Under the pieces are notes generated by a model. The model did no database searches. It was given only the letters and a program-made list of their open reading frames with translations, and was not told where the DNA came from. From Lewinellaceae bacterium (GTDB lineage Bacteria > Bacteroidota > Bacteroidia > Chitinophagales > Saprospiraceae), in contig JACJYI010000004.1 of NCBI GenBank assembly GCA_020636225.1, positions 62,001 to 126,000 on the forward strand: DNA of 64,000 bases, written 5' to 3'. Positions 46,601 through 53,646 of this stretch are shown in pieces (the first letter of the stretch is position 1; each line of letters opens with the position of its first letter). Position numbers and translations under genes: made by a program.

Positions 46601-46900
46601 CAGATCCAGCTGATCCGGTCCCTGATCACCGATGATGAACTCCGGGATATGGTCCTGGTGGATACGGTCGAACGATTCCAGGGCCTGGAAAAAAAGCATA
46701 TCATCGCCTCACTGGCCGTCTACCATCCCGCCCAGATGCATGCCTTGCAATCCGTTGATCCTGAAGGTAAGGTTGACCGTAAGCTGGTGGTGACCCTCAG
46801 CCGGGCGGAGGAGCAGGTCATCCTAATGGGATATGAACCGGTCTTGCAGGTCAGTCCGTTCTATCGTGATCTGCTGGGGAAATTGACAAAAGTGGAATAG
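43616..46900 (+). CDS. DNA2-like protein: PD-(D/E)XK nuclease plus SF1 helicase
   Basis: The 1094-residue protein has a helical N-terminal region, a RecB/Cas4-like nuclease core around residues 340-420 (GIQGRLDALIE, then IFELKSGG and QVVCYQLLL: the D, E-x-K and QxxxY elements), and a superfamily 1 helicase from about residue 690: LLQGPPGTGKTSAML (Walker A), VFVDEASQLTEPAL (motif II), IGDQNQLPAVV (motif III), and VTLSRAEEQVILMG near the end. This is the domain order of Dna2/UPF1-like enzymes, which process DNA ends, flaps or foreign DNA. No Fe-S cysteine cluster typical of some Cas4/Dna2 nucleases is evident. A hairpin terminator follows directly. Confidence 0.88.
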   Translation: MLSPDIAPTLYDRILEAHHANPDSMRNAIRDLRPLFEGIFLTLTEGEARAFSNVYSRTLFVIESNNLPEEMKELIHGFRKYANKVVHDPEFKVDQKGYFTCLSALAGIIFSFTGIKPPVQLTALYEHEKGLGFVKARKPVGETLDKVRCVVLESTDLLHTDDGVPFFRLRCMDTEGELGKFDLSLWHSEINDLSQLHRLVWPYCTLQIHTLRKRTDKPDSYTSIPATQVILEPDFLIDATDVANCFQKNGDNAYLYFLNKLDGSPSGLSAFKGNLVNDLLDRCIQDGLQDADTALREILAEKALQAARFGQDKIEDVFQSIKLEHLPNLISLARQLKPRLVRLEPTFVSADYGIQGRLDALIEDRKRKDYKDIFELKSGGHPNDDTVWINNQVQVVCYQLLLQSVFGRKRFGTSAVFYSAAKSQPMRNVASSPHFEARVQFVRNMVVRGIFDLAMGKTWLLGRMDPQKIGLIPSFSRDILVSLHAALTGASPLERTWYETFLAFVIRELITAKVGGPGEEERRGSGFAALWLEQREEKILRNAILDGLLLRSYDAETGFLELNYDPQLAHNFRDGDIGIIYRDNDLFLRPLEQQILKGRIFRLGRDSLTFSLNNRQVDEDTFRPGTRWAVEHDFQDSNYWNQVRSLSLFLKADRSRRELLFGLRRPEMVPVRELSETELDDKQKELLLAALAAKDYYLLQGPPGTGKTSAMLSNLVRETMARTDDRIVLLAFTNRAVNEICRKLADQAIPFLYLGSQDSDETESLRTWSASHTVGEVRAHIARHRIFITTASGFINRMDDLAAITSLDQVFVDEASQLTEPALAGLLTRFRKFVLIGDQNQLPAVVAQPEQTCTIPDGPLAEAGFQTLSESLFGRLYRTCRQNGWDHVIGMLETHFRMHEEVAELINPWYGGRLKSGRAEQRAPFTRFSAHSPDPWENRLSRGRALFIPTRVASNTSKTNKEEAQKVVELIKTLQRVYGPSFSSHTVGVVTPWRAQIQLIRSLITDDELRDMVLVDTVERFQGLEKKHIIASLAVYHPAQMHALQSVDPEGKVDRKLVVTLSRAEEQVILMGYEPVLQVSPFYRDLLGKLTKVE

Positions 46901-46927
46901 GCATTTCGCAAGAAAATGCCCTTTTTT
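46900..46927 (+). terminator. Rho-independent terminator of the DNA2-like gene
   Basis: GGCATTT (46900-46906) pairs with AAATGCC (46914-46920) around a 7-nt loop, followed by a run of six T's (46922-46927). It begins at the last base of the stop codon and lies between convergent genes. Confidence 0.8.
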
Positions 46928-46956
46928 ACGCGGTGGCATATCCGACATTCACCCTG

Positions 46957-48363
46957 TTACCAGGCCGATTGATCCGCTGAACGTTTCTCCGCATGATTCA
47001 TCAGATAATCGAGACATGGATGAAGTTGAGTGCCCAAATAATATGGTAGATTCAACAGGAAATAGGGCTTTTGATTCCGCGGTGTACGATGTGTCTCGAT
47101 TTTGAATTCCCCAGCATACATCCTCACAGCATAAGCATGATCAGTACGGTCAATGAACTCATGTAAGGACCGCAATGTGCCGGCTTTTCCTGATTTGATC
47201 TCCACGGGAACAGCCTTACCCTGATGCACGACGACCAGGTCAACTTCAGCAGATGCCTGAGCTTTCTCTCGGACCCAAAACAACGGCTTTTTCCAACTTG
47301 CAGATTCCAGTGATTGAGCCTCTTGCATGATGAGGTGGGGGATCAAAACGCCCCGGTATGCCTGGCTCAGATCCAACATACCTAGAAGTTGAGCCTGTAT
47401 CCCTGTCTCGTGGTTCAATAGACCCGTGTCCAAAAACAAGAGCCTTGGCGATTTGCGGATATCCGGTTTCAGGGGTGGAGCGATATCCGTTGTAGGGTAG
47501 ATCAACTGAATGACCCGGGCATCATCGAGATTGCGAAAGGCTTCACCTACTTCCCTGGATCGGTAGTCGGATCTGCCAAAGTGCTCAAACTTGATCCGCT
47601 GGTCAACTGCGTTGTGTGCAGTCCGGATGACATGTTTCAATACCCTGGCTTCTGAATCATTGCTGGCATACTTGGCTACATCATCTTTGTACGTTCCCCA
47701 GATTTGTTCATAGACAACGGGCAGGTCTGCGATTTGCCGGTGTTGCAGATAGGTCTGGACGACCTCCGGCATACCTCCGATGATCGCATACTCGTGAAAC
47801 AGTCGCAGAAGGGTGGGGTGGACATGCGGCTGGATGGGAACCTGCCTGAGTGCCTCGGCTGCCTGTTGATATCCTGAGGCCAGTAAGAACTCCGGGAAAT
47901 TCATCGGGTGCAAATACAGATACTCCACTCTGCCGACCGGGATATTCGGTATCCGGCTCAAGGCATGTTCCAAAAGGGAACCGGCTGCAATAACAGGGAG
48001 GTCGGGAACATCTTCATAGAAGTAGCGCAACATGCCAATGGCTTCTGGCGACTCCTGGATTTCATCAATAAACAGAAGCGTTTCCTGACGATCCCGGACC
48101 GGAAGGTTCCGTTCCAGGAAAAGAGCATCCACCAGAGTAGGCACATGGTGAAAATGCCGGAAGAAGGCCAGATCGGATTGCCGTTCCAGGTTCATGACAA
48201 TCACATGCTTGAAATGAGTTGTAGCAAATTCGTGAACAAGGGTGGTCTTGCCCACTTGCCTGGCACCGCGGATGATCAGGGGCTTTCTTCTTTCTGCTGC
48301 CTTCCAGGCCAGCAGACGGGAAGTCACATGCCGATAAAAGGACCTATTTCCAGGAATTGTCAT
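46957..48363 (-). CDS. AAA ATPase with DUF4143 domain
   Basis: The 468-residue protein has the AAA_14 pattern: LIIRGARQVGKTTLVHEFA (Walker A at about 29-47), LLFIDEIQESPEAIGMLRYF (Walker B), AAGSLLEHAL (sensor region), and then a DUF4143 C-terminal domain ending with AEVDLVVVHQGKAVPVEIKSG, a PD-(D/E)XK-like fold that may be inactive. These proteins are widespread and variable in Bacteroidota; their role is not settled. The start codon lies inside the first of three 33-bp tandem repeats, suggesting control by a repeat-binding protein or autoregulation. Confidence 0.9.
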   Translation of the reverse strand: MTIPGNRSFYRHVTSRLLAWKAAERRKPLIIRGARQVGKTTLVHEFATTHFKHVIVMNLERQSDLAFFRHFHHVPTLVDALFLERNLPVRDRQETLLFIDEIQESPEAIGMLRYFYEDVPDLPVIAAGSLLEHALSRIPNIPVGRVEYLYLHPMNFPEFLLASGYQQAAEALRQVPIQPHVHPTLLRLFHEYAIIGGMPEVVQTYLQHRQIADLPVVYEQIWGTYKDDVAKYASNDSEARVLKHVIRTAHNAVDQRIKFEHFGRSDYRSREVGEAFRNLDDARVIQLIYPTTDIAPPLKPDIRKSPRLLFLDTGLLNHETGIQAQLLGMLDLSQAYRGVLIPHLIMQEAQSLESASWKKPLFWVREKAQASAEVDLVVVHQGKAVPVEIKSGKAGTLRSLHEFIDRTDHAYAVRMYAGEFKIETHRTPRNQKPYFLLNLPYYLGTQLHPCLDYLMNHAEKRSADQSAW

Positions 48364-48444
48364 GAAGTATAGGCAATTTTATGTAATATCAGTCATAAAG
48401 TATAGGCAATTTTACGAAATATTTGTCATAAAATATAGGCATAA
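48359..48444 (-). repeat. 33-bp tandem repeats covering the ATPase start
   Basis: Copies begin at 48359, 48392 and 48425 (exact spacing 33 bp). The shared core reads GTCATAAAGTATAGGCAA; the first copy is GTCATGAAG, in which CAT is the complement of the ATPase start codon. The third copy is shorter and more diverged. The arrangement suggests an operator or a leader element that controls the DUF4143 ATPase gene. Confidence 0.8.
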
Positions 48445-48628
48445 TTCATCATTTTCAACACATAATACGGGTAACTTGATTATGAAGGCTACCCCTCTTC
48501 TATGTACGGCCAATGCGGACAGGCAGTCGAGGCGAATCCGGAATGGCCAGGCCACTTGATCCAGTGTCATGGATCTTTGGATATGTCAGCGGTAGGGACT
48601 GCCAGCAGGGAATGCCTGATCAAGGTGA

Positions 48629-49780
48629 TCAATCCAATATATCCACCCTCCGGATCCTGTACAGGCTGTCCAGCTCGAATTGATAGAATACCTCGTCCTG
48701 TCGGGTGTCATCGCTGGACCGGTCGATGGCTGAATACAGGACCGGCAAGCGAACGGCGATCCCGTCCTCCAGCGCATCCAGGATGATCCGGTCCCAATGA
48801 GGTTCATAGTTGACAGGTATATCACGGCCGGACCAGCGCTGATCCGCATCCAGTCGGGCGGCTTCCTCGGAGGACAGGACAAAATTCTCAAAGTGCTGCA
48901 TGACCTTCGGCGCATAGCAGGCGGACAACTGATCGGCTTCGCCGGACATCCGGGCGCGATAATAGGCCTCGAGGTAGGCACGGACCCGACCATGGTAGGG
49001 CAGCACGGGTGATACAGTCCGACCCGGCACCGGATGATCAAGCAGGTCATCGATCTTCAACCTACTGATGTTCACCGCAAAGTTGAGATTGGCCTCGCCC
49101 AGGCCCATGGTGGTAATGCCGATCACTTCCCCCCGGCGATTAAAGAGGGGCCCGCCACTGGACCCGTGGGTGATCTCGGCGGTGGTCTGGATTAATTGGT
49201 CCTCACCCCGATAGCCGGAGATAATTCCGGTGGAGAGGGTTTGGGCAAGCCCTTTCGGATTGCCGATCGTGAACACCTCTTCACCCACACGCGGCATCTC
49301 CCGGGCAACAGGCAGGACCACTCCGGGAGGGAGGCCGGGCATCACCCGGATGACGGCCCAGTCGCGCACCGTATCCTGGCGGATCACCCGGTCGATCATG
49401 ACGAATTTTCCCGGTTCGTAGACCACTGCGCCCTCGACCATATCCTCAACAACATGGTAGTTCGTCACCAACAGTCCATTGGCATTGATCAGGAAGCCGG
49501 TTCCCTGGGCGACCTCCCCGTAGTCATTCACCGAGAGAATGAGATACACCCCTTCGCTGGCCCGTTCATACAGGTCTGCCAGGGGGATGGGCTGCGCGGG
49601 CAACGCGCGGGTGATCGAATCCAGGTAGGCGCTGATCGCAGCGGTGCGTATCGAATCCAGCCTGGCCTGCTCGCGGGCAAGGGCAGCCTCTTCAGCTGCC
49701 GCCCTGGAAGCCGGATCGACGGGTGGATCATGACGGCAGGAGGACCACAAGAGGAGGCTGAATATCAGGAGGCGGACCAT
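48629..49780 (-). CDS. HtrA/DegP-like trypsin-fold lipoprotein protease
   Basis: The 383-residue protein begins with a lipoprotein signal (MVRLLIFSLLLWSSC). Residues ~70-245 form a trypsin-like S1C domain with the complete triad: His in TNYHVVED, Asp in DWAVIRV, Ser in HGSSGGP; GNPKGLAQTLSTGIIS is typical of HtrA. No PDZ domain follows; instead there is a C-terminal ~110-residue domain with a Tyr-rich helix (RAYLEAYYRARMSG), similar in layout to NTF2-like modules. It probably acts in periplasmic protein quality control or signalling. Confidence 0.88.
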   Translation of the reverse strand: MVRLLIFSLLLWSSCRHDPPVDPASRAAAEEAALAREQARLDSIRTAAISAYLDSITRALPAQPIPLADLYERASEGVYLILSVNDYGEVAQGTGFLINANGLLVTNYHVVEDMVEGAVVYEPGKFVMIDRVIRQDTVRDWAVIRVMPGLPPGVVLPVAREMPRVGEEVFTIGNPKGLAQTLSTGIISGYRGEDQLIQTTAEITHGSSGGPLFNRRGEVIGITTMGLGEANLNFAVNISRLKIDDLLDHPVPGRTVSPVLPYHGRVRAYLEAYYRARMSGEADQLSACYAPKVMQHFENFVLSSEEAARLDADQRWSGRDIPVNYEPHWDRIILDALEDGIAVRLPVLYSAIDRSSDDTRQDEVFYQFELDSLYRIRRVDILD

Positions 49781-49879
49781 GGTACAACTTGTTAATGATC
49801 AAAAATAGCGCATCGAAATGCAATCTATTTGCACCGCATCCCATGGACTTGTGGCATTCCGGGAATCACCCTGTTCAAC

Positions 49880-49980
49880 GGAACCAAATGCCTCATCCCT
49901 GCGACGGCTCGCAGGCATGTGCCGTTGGTGGGTCGGCTGTATCCTGCTTCATTCGCGGTCACCCTCCGTCAGGTGGGCCC
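49880..49980. repeat. Diverged intergenic repeat, copy A
   Basis: This copy runs from GGAACCAAATGCCT through CTTCATTCGCGGTCACC to TCAGGT and aligns almost end-to-end with 55501-55590. It includes a 7-bp hairpin (CCTGCGA, loop CGGC, TCGCAGG at 49898-49915). It lies between two leftward genes. Confidence 0.5.
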
Positions 49981-50044
49981 CGGTCAGGTTTTTGTCCTGT
50001 CCGTCAAAATATGTCGATCTGTTGGCTTGCGGATGACCGATCGA

Positions 50045-50884
50045 TCAACCGGGGCGGGATCGGAACCGGACGATCTGGTTTCCGGTGGGCAGGATCCGGC
50101 TTTCCAGCCACTCGACATCGGCCAGCCCGGGAACGGGTTTTCCGATGAGATGGCCTTCCTGAAGCTCGCTCTGGGGATACATCTGTTCTTCAAGCAGGAC
50201 AAAATCGGTACGGTCGACGAGGCCCAGGGGCTTGAGCAGCTCTTCCCGGATCCTCTTGAGTTCATTTGGCGGATGGTTCATTTCACTCATCCACCAGAGC
50301 CGGCCGTTGGTGGCGCTACCGCCCTGGAGGCGTTCAACCAACTCCGCTACCGGACCGGCCAGCGCGTTCAGCCGGTCCAGCCGGACGACCAGGGTCCAGA
50401 ACCGAACACTAACATGATCCTCGTCCACCCAGATGAGTTTGGGGGTGATGCGGAGTGGATCATGCTGTCGGAAATCGTACGATGGTTCTATTCGATACAA
50501 GGATCTTCGGGCCGTATCGGCCACCTGGATGGTCCAGTACGGACCCAGGACCCGTCCGTTCAGGTGCACCTTCAGTCCGGCTTCCGCACCGGACAGCAGG
50601 CTCTTGCAAAAGATGGCGTAACGTCCGCCGGCGTTCCGCCAGGCGTCCTCCTCCGGTTCCCTGGGGAACACGCCGAATTGGGTGCCCATATATAGGGGAA
50701 GGCAATACGGGGACATTTCGGCCCAATCCTTCGGATGGATGAAGCGGATCCGTTCCTCGGGAATGGGCATGTGATCCAGGAGGCCCGCCTTCCTGATGGC
50801 GAAGCACATCCTTGCCGTCTCGGGGTTCTGCCGGAAGTCCGGACAATCGTAGCGCAACCGGGCGTTATCACCTGTATAGATCAT
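50045..50884 (-). CDS. Hypothetical protein, 279 aa
   Basis: Both strands are open here because of the high GC content; I prefer the minus frame since its product looks globular and soluble, with mixed strands and helices (GLKVHLNGRVLGPYWTIQVAD; VSVRFWTLVVRLDRL). No signal peptide is seen and no family is recognised. The segment DWAEMSPYCLPLYMGTQFG is the most distinctive. The gene is isolated: 264 bp from the protease gene and upstream of a 529-bp gap. Confidence 0.5.
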   Translation of the reverse strand: MIYTGDNARLRYDCPDFRQNPETARMCFAIRKAGLLDHMPIPEERIRFIHPKDWAEMSPYCLPLYMGTQFGVFPREPEEDAWRNAGGRYAIFCKSLLSGAEAGLKVHLNGRVLGPYWTIQVADTARRSLYRIEPSYDFRQHDPLRITPKLIWVDEDHVSVRFWTLVVRLDRLNALAGPVAELVERLQGGSATNGRLWWMSEMNHPPNELKRIREELLKPLGLVDRTDFVLLEEQMYPQSELQEGHLIGKPVPGLADVEWLESRILPTGNQIVRFRSRPG

Positions 50885-51413
50885 GGCATTGAGCGTGTTG
50901 GGTTGTGTTCAGGTTTGGATGACAAGGAAGTCACGCCAGACGCGTGGTCATCGCGAACACGGAAGCTGAAAGTGCCGGGGATCGGAACCGTTTTGACCTT
51001 CAGGTCCTCATCGTTTGGCCACCGTGGTGTTCCACTCGGTTGGCAGCGACCCGCCGTGAGGCGTCCGCATTCTGGATGACGGGTTAAAGATGAGGGAATC
51101 TGCGGAACCGTGCCGGATTTTAACCGACCCTTAACGGGGTGCGGTTCGGGATGGCATCAGATGACAATCGAGGGATAGAGAGGCAGGTTGGAGCCAGGAC
51201 ATATCCGGGTCGGAGCATCGATGGAAAACTGGAGATCCCGAGGTTTATTATCCATTCTGCATCAGTGAAAACCCGGCATCGGTCATAGATGGCGACTGTA
51301 CCCCCCTGGCCAGCCGGTATTTGGTCAACAGGACCGTTCCTTGTCTGATCCGGCCAGTGACTATTATCGCCGGGGGAATGACCTGTACCCCAGGTATATT
51401 GGGAAAAAAAGAG
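50885..51413. other. 529-bp gap between divergent genes
   Basis: This GC-rich stretch lies between the starts of a leftward and a rightward gene and must contain both promoters. No RNA gene or long conserved frame is convincing. A run GGGAAAAAAAGAG directly precedes the ATG at 51414 and may assist ribosome loading. Confidence 0.4.
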
Positions 51414-52490
51414 ATGAGAAACACTTACCTGCTATCGATCCTGTTGTACTTGCTCATTCAGACAGTTATGCCCGCCCAATCCTGCCTGCCTTTTGGTATT
51501 GTGTTCACGAACCAATCGGAGATCAACAGTTTCTCCACGGACTACCCGGGATGCACGTTCATCGAGGGTTCTGTCTACATTACGGGAGACAATATCATCG
51601 ATCTTACAGGACTCAACCAGATCCAGAAGATCGGCGGAGCGCTGAACCTTCAAGCCAATGTCCAACTTTCAGATGCCAATGGCCTGGCTTCCCTTCAACA
51701 GGTTGATGGCGGCATATTCATCTATGCGAATCCTGTCCTGTCCCAACTATCCGGAATGTCCGGATTGAAGAGCCTGGGGACCGAAATCTCTCCCTTCGGC
51801 CTTTTCCTTTCGGACAATCCTTCCCTGACCAGCCTTGACGGCCTGGGTGCCCTGAACGAGATCGAAGGCAACCTGATCATTGAGAACAATGAGCAGCTGT
51901 CCGGGTTGGATGGTCTCCACGGTCTGGATCGGGTGAACGGAAGTGTTTACATCCAGTACAATCCAGCCCTGAATGACCTGAACGGCCTGAACGACCTGGA
52001 GGAGGTGATCGGGTATATATATATTGTTGACAACCCGTCCCTGAGCAACTTGCAGGGATTGGAGCAGGTAAACCCGGATTCGGTCCTGTTCTGGTATATC
52101 ACGACTAATCCTGGCTTGACGGATTGCGCGATCCCGAACTTGTGCAAGGCATTTGACGACTACGGGAATGTCTATGTGGAGGAGAACGGGACCGGATGCT
52201 CCACCTGGGCAGAGCTGGAGGAAGCCTGCATGAATACGTCGCTGGACAACCCAGACCTTGACCTGCAGGTGGTCTGGCCCAATCCGGGTAACGGGTTCTT
52301 CCGGTTCTCGGGGCCGGCACTTGAAGGCAGATGCAAGGTCCAGCTGATCGATCCCAGGGGGATCATCCTGGCGGAACGCGAGGAAATGGCCGGAGAGTGG
52401 GACCTGACCGGTATCCTGTCATCAGGACCCTACTGGATCCGATGGATCAACCGGGGCGGTACCCGGACGGTTCCGGTGCTGGTGCGATGA
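51414..52490 (+). CDS. Receptor-L/LRR-like secreted protein with type A T9SS tail
   Basis: The ATG at 51414 is chosen since it gives a signal peptide (MRNTYLLSILLYLLIQTVMP). The 358-residue protein then has six or so 25-residue leucine/asparagine-rich turns such as LNLQANVQLSDANGLASLQQ, LFLSDNPSLTSLDGLG and VYIQYNPALNDLNGL, the pattern of receptor L domains. The last ~75 residues (VVWPNPGNGFFRFSG to PVLVR) are a Por secretion tail (CTD type A). It is therefore exported by the type IX system and attached to or released from the cell surface; its binding partner is unknown. Confidence 0.88.
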   Translation: MRNTYLLSILLYLLIQTVMPAQSCLPFGIVFTNQSEINSFSTDYPGCTFIEGSVYITGDNIIDLTGLNQIQKIGGALNLQANVQLSDANGLASLQQVDGGIFIYANPVLSQLSGMSGLKSLGTEISPFGLFLSDNPSLTSLDGLGALNEIEGNLIIENNEQLSGLDGLHGLDRVNGSVYIQYNPALNDLNGLNDLEEVIGYIYIVDNPSLSNLQGLEQVNPDSVLFWYITTNPGLTDCAIPNLCKAFDDYGNVYVEENGTGCSTWAELEEACMNTSLDNPDLDLQVVWPNPGNGFFRFSGPALEGRCKVQLIDPRGIILAEREEMAGEWDLTGILSSGPYWIRWINRGGTRTVPVLVR

Positions 52491-52920
52491 TGTTCCTGCG
52501 GATCCAGCATGTAAGAAATCTTCCCCTATCGACCGGTCATTACCGAATACGACCGTTGGTGATCGCCAATCCATGAAAACAAATTGTCCCGGATATATTC
52601 GTGTATTGGACTGACTTCTCGGCCAGGAAAGCAAGTTCAACAGCAAGATCGGGTAGAAATCCATTGGAGGGGGCTTCTAAATACCCATCTTCATTTGATC
52701 TAAAGCATGAATAAGGTCCGACATATTGTAGCAAATCTATTTGTGAAGAAAGACCGGCCTCATATGGTGAACATCGTCCAAAGAAGAACATCTAGCCGGA
52801 TCTTATACAGCAAGGAGCACATTATCCACATTGCTTTCCAAGACTGCAAAGCTCAGAATGCTCCTTAATGATTTCTATATGAATAGGGGTTGACTTTAAA
52901 TGATTTAAAAGTACCACGAT
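52491..52920. other. 430-bp gap with a possible decayed frame
   Basis: The region follows the receptor-L-like gene. A minus frame at 52540-52791 (83 codons, with FLPDLAVELAFLAEKSVQ) could be a remnant, but composition and length do not distinguish it from chance. The promoter of the gene at 52921 is expected near its right end. Confidence 0.35.
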
Positions 52921-53391
52921 ATGAATACAGGAGAAAACCAGATTGCAGGCTTTCAGGATAAAAGCGGATTGGAAGCTGTTTTAACCACGAACAAATTGTT
53001 TGTTCGCTCAATGACAAGGTCGGAGACCTTTGCGCTCAGGGCCGTAGTTGGCTGTGGCATCTATGACGATATCGACACCTTTACGAAGGAGTTATCGAAT
53101 TGGAATAATACCAAATCAAAGCAAACATTGACGCTCATTATCGCAGGGATTGCGATTGTTTTGAGTCTAACTACTGGAATGATTCCAGTATTATTTCTTG
53201 CATTCATTTTAATATTGATTGCATTTGTTTTTTTTAACAGTGGATCAAAACCGGTGTTGTTCAGTTATTTGAGGATCATCACGCTTGGCGGAACACGAGA
53301 TTTCAAATTTGACAAGTCGGAAGCTGCCTCTGAATCGATTGCAGACTTCATCAGCAGGCTTGAGGAAACCTTTACATCTTACAAGCAATGA
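52921..53391 (+). CDS. Two-segment membrane protein, 156 aa
   Basis: A soluble N-terminal part of ~65 residues is followed by two adjacent hydrophobic segments (LTLIIAGIAIVLSLTTGMIP; LFLAFILILIAFVFF) and a C-terminal ~50-residue tail that resembles a PH-like or amphipathic unit (ITLGGTRDFKFDKSEAA, ISRLEETFTSY). No family is recognised. Its last bases overlap the next small gene (ATGA), suggesting one transcript, which may continue into the J-domain gene. Confidence 0.6.
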   Translation: MNTGENQIAGFQDKSGLEAVLTTNKLFVRSMTRSETFALRAVVGCGIYDDIDTFTKELSNWNNTKSKQTLTLIIAGIAIVLSLTTGMIPVLFLAFILILIAFVFFNSGSKPVLFSYLRIITLGGTRDFKFDKSEAASESIADFISRLEETFTSYKQ

Positions 53392-53582
53392 GTCGATTCT
53401 GGCGAATTTTTTGGGATATCTTTTATATCAGATCAGCTGTATTCTTGCAAAATACAATCCTATCCGTGTTTTTTTCAAAAAGCAGAAACAGGCGATCAAC
53501 CATTGATAAATCGGTCATGAACGATGTCCATGAGGAACTAGACCGAGTCAATGAAAAGTTTTTTCGCTCGGGTAAAAAATAG
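53388..53582 (+). CDS. Small basic protein coupled to the membrane protein
   Basis: The 64-residue frame begins with ATG inside a 4-bp overlap with the upstream stop, which is the main support for it. The product has a hydrophobic/aromatic N-terminus (MSRFWRIFWDIFYIRSAVFL) and a charged C-terminus. It might be membrane-associated. Function unknown. Confidence 0.45.
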   Translation: MSRFWRIFWDIFYIRSAVFLQNTILSVFFSKSRNRRSTIDKSVMNDVHEELDRVNEKFFRSGKK

Positions 53583-53646
53583 AGGCAAATGTGACACTGC
53601 AGCTTTATAGGAATCGGACGCCATGCACAATAAATCTATTTAATTC

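Noticed and set aside
48359..48444. Possible CRISPR array
   Set aside because: The repeats are directly adjacent, with no unique spacers, and only three copies.
48362..48559. Rightward 65-codon frame built from the 33-bp repeats
   Set aside because: It consists mostly of the duplicated unit read as protein; there is no evidence of expression, and the repeat is better explained as a control element of the leftward ATPase.
49829..50695. A long rightward frame (288 codons) opposite the 279-aa gene
   Set aside because: It lies in GC-rich DNA where antisense frames stay open by chance; its product lacks protein-like segments, while the leftward product looks globular.
50900..51160. Leftward open stretch containing VKTVPIPGTFSFRVRD
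   Set aside because: It has no start codon, ends just before the next gene, and is in GC-rich DNA; probably chance.
52540..52791. Leftward frame of 83 codons
   Set aside because: It might be a decayed gene, but nothing supports it beyond an open frame.
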